From assembly GCA_030613285.1 (NCBI GenBank), contig JAUWME010000081.1, positions 1 to 8,010 of the forward strand: DNA of 8,010 nucleotides. Reading direction: 5' to 3'. This document shows, in pieces, positions 1-6,412 of this stretch (its first letter is position 1; each line of letters starts with the position of its first letter). The translations under genes and the position numbers were made by a program. The notes under the pieces were generated by a model. It ran no database searches. It was not told the DNA's origin and saw nothing but the letters and a program-made list of their open reading frames with translations. This stretch comes from Candidatus Zymogenus sp. GTDB taxonomy: Bacteria > Desulfobacterota > Zymogenia > Zymogenales > Zymogenaceae.

Positions 1-395
1 CTGGAAGAAACGTTGCACCTGTTGAGATGGCCCTAAAACTCAAGAAAATGGGGCTTTCCATCATCGCCCTCACAAGCCTCAAACACTCGGAGAGCGTAAA
101 TTCCGGACACCCCTCAGAAAAAAAGCTCTATGAAATCGCAGACGTGGTGCTGGATAACCTCGGCCCCAAAGGTGATGCATCTTTTACGGTTACGGGAGTA
201 GCTGCCCCAATGGGGGCGACTTCTGGCATTATCGGTTCAATTCTCCTCCATGCTGTAATCATCGAGGCGGTATCAATCCTTGCTGCAAAAGATAAGGCGC
301 CTGCAGTTTTTCAGAGTATCAACGTAGAATCTGTACAAATGGAAGAGCTGACTAAAGCATTTATGAAATATAAAGGAAGAATCAAACATTTCTAA
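1..395 (+). CDS. SIS-domain phosphosugar-binding protein, UPF0309-like (5'-truncated)
   Basis: This is the C-terminal part of a protein with a sugar isomerase (SIS) fold. The frame is open to the window edge, and codons from position 3 read GRNVAPVE before the first ATG at 27, so that ATG is internal and the true start lies upstream. The (S)GRNxxPVE segment followed by ALTSLKHS (about 72-89) is the SIS phosphosugar-binding loop, in the form I associate with the single-SIS UPF0309/SIS_2 group. The C-terminal PAVFQSINVE and KYKGRI segments also fit that group. SIS proteins bind phosphorylated sugars and act as isomerases, deaminases, etherases or regulators; the exact reaction here is unknown. 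It lies 10 nt ahead of the next gene, at the visible start of an operon with a GlcNAc kinase and NagA, so an amino-sugar phosphate is the likely ligand (inference). A MurNAc-6-P etherase role is less likely from the motif pattern. Confidence 0.82.
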   Translation, partial: GRNVAPVEMALKLKKMGLSIIALTSLKHSESVNSGHPSEKKLYEIADVVLDNLGPKGDASFTVTGVAAPMGATSGIIGSILLHAVIIEAVSILAAKDKAPAVFQSINVESVQMEELTKAFMKYKGRIKHF

Positions 396-405
396 TCTGA
401 TTCGC

Positions 406-1311
406 GTGAACAACGATTTGATAACTGTCTCAATCCTTCCCGTTCCAAAAACTCCTGATGGCCTGGGCGTCAGGTTTGTTTTGGGGGGCTGGATAGCCGA
501 CTTTCAAGACAGTGACGGCTATTCATTTGTTTCTGAAGAGTTTCCAAAGGACAGGGTCGTTGGCTTTGGGTATCCCGATGAGTTTATCAACCCAATGATG
601 CTATCAAACAGTCCTGGGGATGAAACAGAAGCAATAAAAATCGGCGTTGGAAGAATCAACCTTTTTAGGCCCGGCAACTACAGGTTCACCGAAGAGCCGG
701 GCGTTATTGAGATATTCCCATGGGTGGTTGAGAAAAGTCGAGACTCTATCCAATTTACACAAGAGGTGCTTGAAGATGGTCTCGGATATAGGCTCACAAA
801 AGAGATAAAGCTCCACACTGACATTGATGTTGACACGGACATGGAAGGGAAAAGCGGGTTTACAATCTCCTACAATCTCAATAACCTCTCCCAAGAGCGA
901 CCCATCCAGACCCTCTGGTATTACCACCCGTTTGTTGCGCCGGGGGGGATGGGGGGCGACTGTTTTATTGATCTCCCCAACACGTTAAAGCCTGCCTTCG
1001 ATTTTATTAAGCCCTTGACTAAAGATAGTGGAGGGAGGCTTCATCTCCCCGACGATTATTCCGAGATAAAGACACAGCTTCTGGAATTCACCCCCGCCGA
1101 CATGGGCCACCTCAACAGGTTCGTGGTGGGAAATGTAAATCACAGAAAAGCGCTCATTATCGAAGGGGATTTTCCCCTTACCTTTTTACGGGTCTGGTAT
1201 GAGCCAAGGACGTTTTCCCCAGAGCCTTTCTTTCATATCAACCTTTCTGCCGGCGATGAAATATCTTGGTCGGTAAAAAATACCATTGCAATAAATCCAA
1301 ATATAACATAG
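406..1311 (+). CDS. Aldose 1-epimerase-like (galactose mutarotase-fold) protein
   Basis: A 301-residue protein without signal peptide or membrane segment. The pattern resembles aldose-epimerase/mutarotase-fold proteins: an early GGWIADFQD strand (27-35) like the GGxI motif, a GYRLTKEIKL strand (127-136), FTISYNLNN (152-160), then TLWYYHPFVAPGG (169-181), where H174 sits in an HPF context like the catalytic-site HP(Y/F) of mutarotases. Such enzymes interconvert alpha and beta anomers of free sugars, or bind sugars. Placement just before a sugar symporter and a sugar kinase suits anomer preparation of an imported amino sugar (inference). The start is uncertain: GTG at 406 has no good Shine-Dalgarno at normal distance (AAGGAAG at 373-379 is 26 nt upstream), and TTG at 415 is an alternative. 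Translation may be coupled to the SIS gene, which ends 10 nt upstream. The family assignment rests on motif pattern only and sequence similarity looks low. Confidence 0.6.
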   Translation: MNNDLITVSILPVPKTPDGLGVRFVLGGWIADFQDSDGYSFVSEEFPKDRVVGFGYPDEFINPMMLSNSPGDETEAIKIGVGRINLFRPGNYRFTEEPGVIEIFPWVVEKSRDSIQFTQEVLEDGLGYRLTKEIKLHTDIDVDTDMEGKSGFTISYNLNNLSQERPIQTLWYYHPFVAPGGMGGDCFIDLPNTLKPAFDFIKPLTKDSGGRLHLPDDYSEIKTQLLEFTPADMGHLNRFVVGNVNHRKALIIEGDFPLTFLRVWYEPRTFSPEPFFHINLSAGDEISWSVKNTIAINPNIT

Positions 1312-1352
1312 AATAGCAAACAAAATATGAGATATAAATAGTAACCAATATT

Positions 1353-1358
1353 GGGAGG
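1353..1358 (+). promoter_or_regulatory. Ribosome binding site of the symporter gene
   Basis: GGGAGG lies 8 nt before the ATG at 1367 and fixes that start. Its first bases overlap a perfect 10-bp palindrome, CCAATATTGG (1345-1354), so a protein or RNA structure there could in principle affect initiation. That regulatory role is only a possibility. Confidence 0.75.
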
Positions 1359-1366
1359 TTTCAATC

Positions 1367-2713
1367 ATGGCAGAGAAATTTACGAAAAGGCTCACAACTA
1401 AGGAGATATTTTTCTACAACTGGGGCTCCATAAGTCTCAATTTCGTCGAGGGAGTCCTCTTTACGTGGATTATGTTCTTTTATGCCCCAACCAATCCCGG
1501 GCCGGACGATATTGTCTATATCCCCATTGTACTAACGGGGGTTATTCTGGCATTTGGTCGGATTTTCGATGCCATAACTGACCCTCTGATAGGAAATTTC
1601 TCCGATAACTTAAAGAGCAAGTGGGGGCGAAGAAAACCCTTTATCATCTTCGGGACACCTCTGATGATAATCGCCTTTATATTTCTATGGACACCGCCTG
1701 TGGCTGGAGAATCGATGATCAATGTTATCTATCTTGTATCAGTTTTCCTGATATATTTTCTCTTCTATACCGCCATAGGTATTCCTTACGATGCGCTCAT
1801 TGCAGAAATAGCCCTCACCTCGGAAGACCGGGTCAAGCTTACCTCTTGGAAGCTCATCTATGGGATTATCGGTTTTATGCTGGTTGCTCTGGCGGCTCCT
1901 CTGTACCAAAATTTGGGACCTTTTAAGATGGCGTTGATTGTAGGCGCCGTGGGATTTGTCACCATGTATATGTGCCTCCCCGGAATTAAGGAGCTTCCCG
2001 TGGAGTTCTCAAAGTCTGATGTGAGGATAGGTTTGTTTGATTCCCTCAAGGCAACTTTCGGCAACAAACAGTTTCTCTTCTTCGGTATCGCCATCATCCT
2101 CCTCTATATGTGTTACATGGTGCTCCTTCCTGTAATGCCATATTTCGTAACGGTAATCCTTGGAGAAGAAAAAAGCTTTACCATGTATCTCCAACTGGAG
2201 TTCATCTTCTTTATGGTTTTATCGATACCCCTCTGGATGGCCCTCAACAAAAAATATGGAAAAAGAAGACTCTTTCGTGTAGTATCGTTGTTGCTGACCG
2301 TTGCTTTCCCGTTATTGTTCTTTATAGGAAAAATACCAGGAATACCTATAACCACCCAGGCTTTCTTGCTCTTTCCGCTGGTCAGTATCCCCTTGGGGGG
2401 CTTTATGATCCTCTCCTATGCCATGATGGGCGATATGGTTGACTACGACCAGATGCTTACGGGAAAAAGACGAGAGTCGATGTATTACGGTGTCTTCGGC
2501 TTCTCCCGAAAGTTGGGTTTTGCATTTGCGGTCTTGTCATTTCCCATCCTCTTTAAAATCTTCGGGGCAGTGCCCGAAAACGATTTGGGAATTCGTCTGG
2601 TTTGGGTAATGCTGGGCGTTGTCTCCCTTGCTGGCTTTTTTGTTCTCTCCGGCTACAAGTTAGGCGACTCTCCCGAAGAGACGAGAAAAATCATGGGGCT
2701 TGACAAGAAGTAG
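1367..2713 (+). CDS. GPH-family (MelB-like) sugar:cation symporter
   Basis: A 448-residue polytopic inner-membrane protein of the glycoside-pentoside-hexuronide:cation symporter family within the major facilitator superfamily, of usual family length. It shows about twelve hydrophobic segments. The first family signature is at 65-92: RIFDAITDPLIG followed by SKWGRRKPF, where D69 and D73 match the spacing of the MelB cation-site aspartates (DxxxD). The second half carries the other signature, MMGDMVDYDQMLTGKRRES (353-371), then a KLGFAFA helix. It should import a sugar with Na+ or H+ without phosphorylating it. In this operon the likely cargo is N-acetylglucosamine or a GlcNAc-containing disaccharide, because the genes downstream encode a GlcNAc-type kinase and NagA; GPH members cannot be assigned to a substrate by sequence alone. 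ATG at 1367 is supported by GGGAGG 8 nt upstream. A 55-nt AT-rich gap separates it from the upstream gene. Confidence 0.9.
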   Translation: MAEKFTKRLTTKEIFFYNWGSISLNFVEGVLFTWIMFFYAPTNPGPDDIVYIPIVLTGVILAFGRIFDAITDPLIGNFSDNLKSKWGRRKPFIIFGTPLMIIAFIFLWTPPVAGESMINVIYLVSVFLIYFLFYTAIGIPYDALIAEIALTSEDRVKLTSWKLIYGIIGFMLVALAAPLYQNLGPFKMALIVGAVGFVTMYMCLPGIKELPVEFSKSDVRIGLFDSLKATFGNKQFLFFGIAIILLYMCYMVLLPVMPYFVTVILGEEKSFTMYLQLEFIFFMVLSIPLWMALNKKYGKRRLFRVVSLLLTVAFPLLFFIGKIPGIPITTQAFLLFPLVSIPLGGFMILSYAMMGDMVDYDQMLTGKRRESMYYGVFGFSRKLGFAFAVLSFPILFKIFGAVPENDLGIRLVWVMLGVVSLAGFFVLSGYKLGDSPEETRKIMGLDKK

Positions 2714-2743
2714 CTTTTTAGATGCTATTGCTCTAAAACCAAA

Positions 2744-2747
2744 AGGA
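2744..2747 (+). promoter_or_regulatory. Ribosome binding site supporting a TTG start (kinase)
   Basis: AGGA, in the context AAAAGGAC, lies 8 nt before the TTG at 2756. It supports TTG as the initiation codon of the kinase gene; no in-frame ATG occurs before the DGGGTKT motif. Confidence 0.65.
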
Positions 2748-2755
2748 CAAATTCA

Positions 2756-3814
2756 TTGAAAAATGGAGAAGTAATCATCTCGGTTGACGGCGGTGGAACA
2801 AAAACCACGGCCATCGCTGTAACTAAAAAGGGCGAGGTTATAGGAAGCGGGAGCTCCGGCCCCGGAAACCACGTCCTCTCACCCATTGAGGTAGTAAAAA
2901 ACTCCTTGAAGGAGGCCATCTCCCAAGCGATGAAATCAGCTGCCATTGATGAAAGTGATCTCCTCATCATTTCGGGAGACACCGCCGGCATTGGCCACCA
3001 GCGAGAAGGCGCCCAATATGTGGAGGCGATAATCGCAGAAAATTTTACGGAGGTGAAAATATATCTGGTGGGGGACATGGTGGCAGGATTTTATGGCGCA
3101 ATGCCCAATGATTGCAAATACGGTGTTGTTGTAACCGCCGGAACCGGTTCTACAATCTTTGGGATAAACAAGGACGGCAAGGGACTTCAGGTCGGCGGTT
3201 GGGGGCACATCATCGGGGACGAAGGAAGCGCCTACGATATTGCAGTTATGGGGATGAAGGCCGCCGCAAAGGCCTTCGACGGAAGAGGCGCTCCCACAAG
3301 CCTTGCAACGGCGCTTCCAAAGCACTTCGGTGTTGACGATATGTTTCTGGTGCAGATACCCATCTACTTGGGGGAGATATTAACAAGAGAAGAGATTGAT
3401 GATGGCACAGCAAGTGGCGATTACACCTCCGGGGGACTTTCGAGAGAGAAGATTGCAAAGACGGCGGTGGTTGTTACAAAAGAGGCTGAGGCGGGCGATG
3501 ATGTTGCGCTAAATGTCATTAAGGTCGCCGCAGAAGAGCTTGCCCTGGGTGTTGTTACCGTGGCGCAAAAACTCTCCATCCAAGACAATGATCTTACCGT
3601 TTCATATACAGGAAGTGTCTTTAATGCGGGAGATGTCATTTTGGAGCCTTTCTCACAATATATTAAAAATCAATGCCCAAAAGCCGAGATTATCAAACCA
3701 GCACTCCCCACCGTGGGCGGTGGGGTCAGGGTAGCATTTGAAAAACTCGGTATCGATTTTGGGCCAGCCACAGACAATCTTAAAAAAGGACTCAAGACCC
3801 AAGGAGGCATTTGA
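2756..3814 (+). CDS. N-acetylglucosamine kinase, BadF/BadG/BcrA ATPase family
   Basis: A 352-residue cytoplasmic sugar kinase of the ASKHA (actin/hexokinase/Hsp70) fold, close in length to eukaryotic NAGK (about 344). Visible motifs are the phosphate-1 loop DGGGTKT (11-17), VGDMVAGFYGA (105-115) with the probable catalytic D107, the phosphate-2 GTGSTIFG (129-136), the NAGK-type GGWGHIIGDEGSAYD (147-161), and the adenosine-site TGSVFNAG (285-292). The expected reaction is ATP plus N-acetylglucosamine giving GlcNAc-6-phosphate, the NagA substrate encoded two genes downstream. BadF-family members also include CoA-thioester reductase activators, but those have cluster-ligating cysteines that are absent here, and the GGWG/GDEGS pattern is of the GlcNAc kinase type. 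Glucosamine or another amino sugar remains possible as substrate. The start is TTG with a proper Shine-Dalgarno; any later ATG would remove the nucleotide loop. The stop TGA overlaps the next start (TGATG), suggesting coupled translation. Confidence 0.88.
   Translation: MKNGEVIISVDGGGTKTTAIAVTKKGEVIGSGSSGPGNHVLSPIEVVKNSLKEAISQAMKSAAIDESDLLIISGDTAGIGHQREGAQYVEAIIAENFTEVKIYLVGDMVAGFYGAMPNDCKYGVVVTAGTGSTIFGINKDGKGLQVGGWGHIIGDEGSAYDIAVMGMKAAAKAFDGRGAPTSLATALPKHFGVDDMFLVQIPIYLGEILTREEIDDGTASGDYTSGGLSREKIAKTAVVVTKEAEAGDDVALNVIKVAAEELALGVVTVAQKLSIQDNDLTVSYTGSVFNAGDVILEPFSQYIKNQCPKAEIIKPALPTVGGGVRVAFEKLGIDFGPATDNLKKGLKTQGGI
3801..3807 (+). promoter_or_regulatory. Ribosome binding site that decides the start of the ceramidase-like gene
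   Basis: AAGGAGG inside the end of the kinase gene lies 6 nt before the ATG at 3814 but only 3 nt before the in-frame TTG at 3811. Spacing therefore favours ATG 3814, which overlaps the kinase stop TGA by one base. Confidence 0.75.
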
Positions 3815-5136
3815 TGGAGGGGATCGGACTTAAGGCCTCGGCTTTGGCCGTGGATATAACCCCGCCAGTGGGCTTTCCACTGGGTGGATATATCTTGCGG
3901 CAGGGTGTTTCAACGGGCGTCCTCGATCCAATCAAGGTTAGGATTGGATGCATCGCAGACGATGAATCAAAGGTCATAATTGCAGGCTTTGACTGGATTT
4001 ACATCATGGGCGGTTGGGGCAAAACCCTGCGTGACGATATCGGAGTGGCCCTGAAAATTAATTCCAGAAACGTTATCCTGACTGCAACCCACACCCACTC
4101 TGGGCCGGGGATCTTTGGCTCTTCCCATGCTACCAACAATGTCGATGATTTCAGCGAGGAAGAATATCTGGCTGGTGTCTCAAAGAGAATTCTTGAGGCG
4201 GTGGTTGAACTCAATTCATCCCTCCAATATGTTAAACTCAAAAAGGGAAAAGAAAAGGTTACACCTTTTGGTTCCCTTGGAGCCAACAGAAACAATCCCA
4301 ATGGAGCTGTTGATGAGAATATCGTAAATCTCCAATTTGTTGATGACAACGACGAGATGGTTCTCCAGCTTATAAATTACAGTTGTCACCCAACTTCACT
4401 GGGGCCAGAAAATCTCCTCTTCTCCGGCGATTTTGTCGGGTATGGTCTTAATCTCCTCGACAGCAAATATGGCGGTACCTCAATCTTTTTGAACGGGTCC
4501 GCCGGGGACGTAAGCACCAGATTTACAAGACAAGAAAGGTCGGTGGCGGAGACAGCAAGGTTTGGCAACATCTTCACAGAAGCTATCCACTGGGCAATGA
4601 TGACGTCGGTGCCCCACTCTGGTGATACACTTAACGTAATATCAAACATGGTGCCGGTGGCATATGTACAGATACCCGGCGACGCAGAATCTGAAAAGAT
4701 TATTGTGAAGATTGAGGATAAGCTCAAAAAAGCTGAAGAAAATAGTAAAAATGCACTTTCTATAGGAGAGATAAGACGTCTTGAGTCCATCAAAGAGGGG
4801 GCATTGGCAAGGCTCTTCATATCGAAACTGGGTGGGCTTGAATCTATCTTTGGTAAGCGAAAGATGGAGGCGGAAGTTCAACTTTTAAAGATTGGGGAGA
4901 TGGGGATTCTCTTTTTGCCGGGTGAGGTGATGACGAAAACCGCAATTAAGCTAAAAGCTTCAGCGGAGATTCCCCTGATGGTAGCGGGGTACGCAAACGA
5001 CTATTTTGGCTACCTCGTTGAAGGGGCGGAGGGAGGAAGTGAAGAGTACGAATCTCTTGTTGCATTTCTCACCACCGACTCCATAACCAAAATAGTAAAC
5101 AGAGCAATAAATATGATTGGAGGAGTAAACCTTTGA
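3814..5136 (+). CDS. Neutral/alkaline ceramidase-family hydrolase, short cytoplasmic form
   Basis: A 440-residue protein of the neutral/alkaline non-lysosomal ceramidase N-terminal domain family. The chain opens almost directly with VDITPPVGFPLGGY, the family's first strand, and shows ATHTHSGPG (91-99; H93 and H95), NYSCHPTS (188-195; H192), NGSAGDVST (227-235; S234 at the position of the nucleophilic serine), FLPGEVMT (367-374; E371) and GYANDYFGY (392-400). These match the zinc-ligand and nucleophile regions of ceramidases, so an active metal-dependent amidase is plausible. Differences are marked: no signal peptide, and about 440 residues instead of 650 or more, so the C-terminal Ig-like domain is missing. 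It sits between a GlcNAc kinase and nagA with overlapping stop/start codons on both sides, which points to an amino-sugar derivative rather than ceramide as substrate (inference); the real reaction is unknown. ATG 3814 is chosen over TTG 3811 by Shine-Dalgarno spacing. Confidence 0.85.
   Translation: MEGIGLKASALAVDITPPVGFPLGGYILRQGVSTGVLDPIKVRIGCIADDESKVIIAGFDWIYIMGGWGKTLRDDIGVALKINSRNVILTATHTHSGPGIFGSSHATNNVDDFSEEEYLAGVSKRILEAVVELNSSLQYVKLKKGKEKVTPFGSLGANRNNPNGAVDENIVNLQFVDDNDEMVLQLINYSCHPTSLGPENLLFSGDFVGYGLNLLDSKYGGTSIFLNGSAGDVSTRFTRQERSVAETARFGNIFTEAIHWAMMTSVPHSGDTLNVISNMVPVAYVQIPGDAESEKIIVKIEDKLKKAEENSKNALSIGEIRRLESIKEGALARLFISKLGGLESIFGKRKMEAEVQLLKIGEMGILFLPGEVMTKTAIKLKASAEIPLMVAGYANDYFGYLVEGAEGGSEEYESLVAFLTTDSITKIVNRAINMIGGVNL
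5119..5125 (+). promoter_or_regulatory. Ribosome binding site supporting a TTG start (nagA)
   Basis: GGAGGAG, within the 3' end of the ceramidase-like gene, lies 7 nt before the TTG at 5133. The only close ATG (5137) is out of frame, so this site supports the TTG start. Confidence 0.75.
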
Positions 5137-6293
5137 ATGATGTACTGATACAAAACGGAACTTTAATTACAGAAAACACCTGTCAAAGCGATATGGATGT
5201 CCTGTTGTCTGGTGGAAAGATTGCAGAGGTTGGTTCCGACCTTGGTAACAAACCAATTGTCGAAGGGGCAGAGATTGTCAACGGAAAGGGCCTCTACATC
5301 TCTCCCGGATTTCTCGACATCCACATCCACGGGGCAATGGGAGAGATGTGCGAGGACGCAAGCACAAATGGCATGGAGATTATCTCCCACGCCCTTGCCA
5401 AACACGGAACTACGGCATTTCTTCCCACGGTGGGGGCTTCACCCCACGATAGTACCCTCAAGGTTCTTTCAATAATTTCAGATGCAAAGGAGACCGTAAC
5501 AGGAGCCGAAATCGTTGGAATCAACATGGAGGGGCCGTACCTCAACCCAAAGTTGGGAGGCGCCCAGAGGATGGACGCCATAAGGAGATACAACGAGGAC
5601 GAGCTTAAACAATACATTAAAGTCTCAAAGGGACTCTTGACCATCATGGGACTTGCCCCTGAGGTTGAGGGGGGTATGGAGCTTGTTGATAATCTTGTTA
5701 AGTCTGGGGTCATAGCCTGCGCTGTACACACCGACGCCACATTTGACGAGACGATAAAAGCAATGAAACACGGGCTTACCCTTACCGGCCACACCTTTAA
5801 CGCCATGAGGCCCATCCACCACAGAGAGCCTGGAATTATTACAGCATCTCTACTAAACGACACTATCTTTTCTGAGTACATCGCGGACGGCTTTCACACC
5901 GCCACCCCCATCATCGAAATAGCATATAGGCTTAAAGGTGAAAAAAAGCTGGTGCTGATTTCAGACTCCGTGGGAGCAATGGGTCTCCCCGATGGCAACT
6001 ACGAATTTTTCGGGATAAATTGCAAGGTGGCAAATGGTAGGGTTTCCTTGGGCGATTCGGACATCCTTGCCGGAAGCGCAAGCCCGCTTCTTTACGGCAT
6101 CAAAAACTTACACAAGACTTCAGAAATTCCCCTTGCCCACATCATCAGGATGGCCACCTTAACCCCGGCTGAGGCCATCGGCGTTTCCGAAAAACTGGGG
6201 AGCATTGCCGTGGGAAAGGACGCAAATGTCCTGCTTCTAAACAAAGACCTTGATGTCGCTAAAGTCTGGATTCGGGGAAAAGAGTTTAGTTGA
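5133..6293 (+). CDS. nagA: N-acetylglucosamine-6-phosphate deacetylase
   Basis: A 386-residue cytoplasmic metal-dependent amidohydrolase that converts GlcNAc-6-phosphate to glucosamine-6-phosphate and acetate. Length is normal for NagA. Metal and catalytic residues appear in order: HIHG with H64 and H66, MEGPYLNP with E133, AVHTDA with H199, GHTFNAM with H220, the HHREPG substrate segment just after, and SDSVGAMGLPDG with catalytic D278. The HxH pair resembles the form in Bacillus-type NagA, whereas E. coli NagA lacks it, so two metal ions may bind. The loop after E133 reads KLGGAQ, and the catalytic-Asp motif is SDS rather than the usual TDA, so the enzyme is somewhat divergent and a related N-acyl amino-sugar phosphate cannot be excluded. 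The start is TTG at 5133, overlapping the preceding TGA (TTGA) and supported by GGAGGAG. It is the last gene of the operon; a terminator follows 48 nt after the stop. Confidence 0.92.
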   Translation: MNDVLIQNGTLITENTCQSDMDVLLSGGKIAEVGSDLGNKPIVEGAEIVNGKGLYISPGFLDIHIHGAMGEMCEDASTNGMEIISHALAKHGTTAFLPTVGASPHDSTLKVLSIISDAKETVTGAEIVGINMEGPYLNPKLGGAQRMDAIRRYNEDELKQYIKVSKGLLTIMGLAPEVEGGMELVDNLVKSGVIACAVHTDATFDETIKAMKHGLTLTGHTFNAMRPIHHREPGIITASLLNDTIFSEYIADGFHTATPIIEIAYRLKGEKKLVLISDSVGAMGLPDGNYEFFGINCKVANGRVSLGDSDILAGSASPLLYGIKNLHKTSEIPLAHIIRMATLTPAEAIGVSEKLGSIAVGKDANVLLLNKDLDVAKVWIRGKEFS

Positions 6294-6341
6294 TATGATC
6301 ACTTGGTATGAACATTACAAGACAGTTTAATGAGTTAAAAG

Positions 6342-6378
6342 AAAAGCCCCCGCCTTTGATATGAAAACGGGGGCTTTT
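6342..6378. terminator. Bidirectional intrinsic terminator between convergent operons
   Basis: AAAAGCCCCCG (6342-6352) pairs perfectly with CGGGGGCTTTT (6368-6378) around a 15-nt loop. A T-run follows on the plus strand and the matching A-run precedes the GC core, so the hairpin reads as a rho-independent terminator in both directions. It lies 48 nt after nagA and about 35 nt beyond the stop of the minus-strand reductase gene, and probably ends both transcripts. Confidence 0.9.
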
Positions 6379-6412
6379 TACAAATCCAACACTATTCTAT
6401 CTAACACATCTA

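Noticed and set aside
1312..1366. Possible internal promoter with TATAAA near 1334 before the symporter
   Set aside because: The gap is AT-rich and has a -10-like string, but no convincing -35 element at proper distance. It was not listed as a promoter.
2714..2755. Possible terminator or promoter between symporter and kinase genes
   Set aside because: The 42-nt gap has a short T-run at its start but no stem before it, and no promoter pair. It reads as simple operon spacing with a ribosome binding site.
3811..3813. TTG at 3811 as the start of the ceramidase-like gene
   Set aside because: It is only 3 nt from the Shine-Dalgarno, while ATG at 3814 has proper spacing and forms the usual stop/start overlap.
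4386..4820. Open frame of 144 codons on the minus strand inside the ceramidase-like gene
   Set aside because: It is antisense to a conserved family protein; its translation is low in complexity (serine/leucine-rich) and resembles no known protein.
5294..5881. Open frame of 195 codons on the minus strand inside nagA
   Set aside because: It is antisense to a clear NagA with all catalytic motifs, has no recognisable motif, and arises from codon bias of the real gene.
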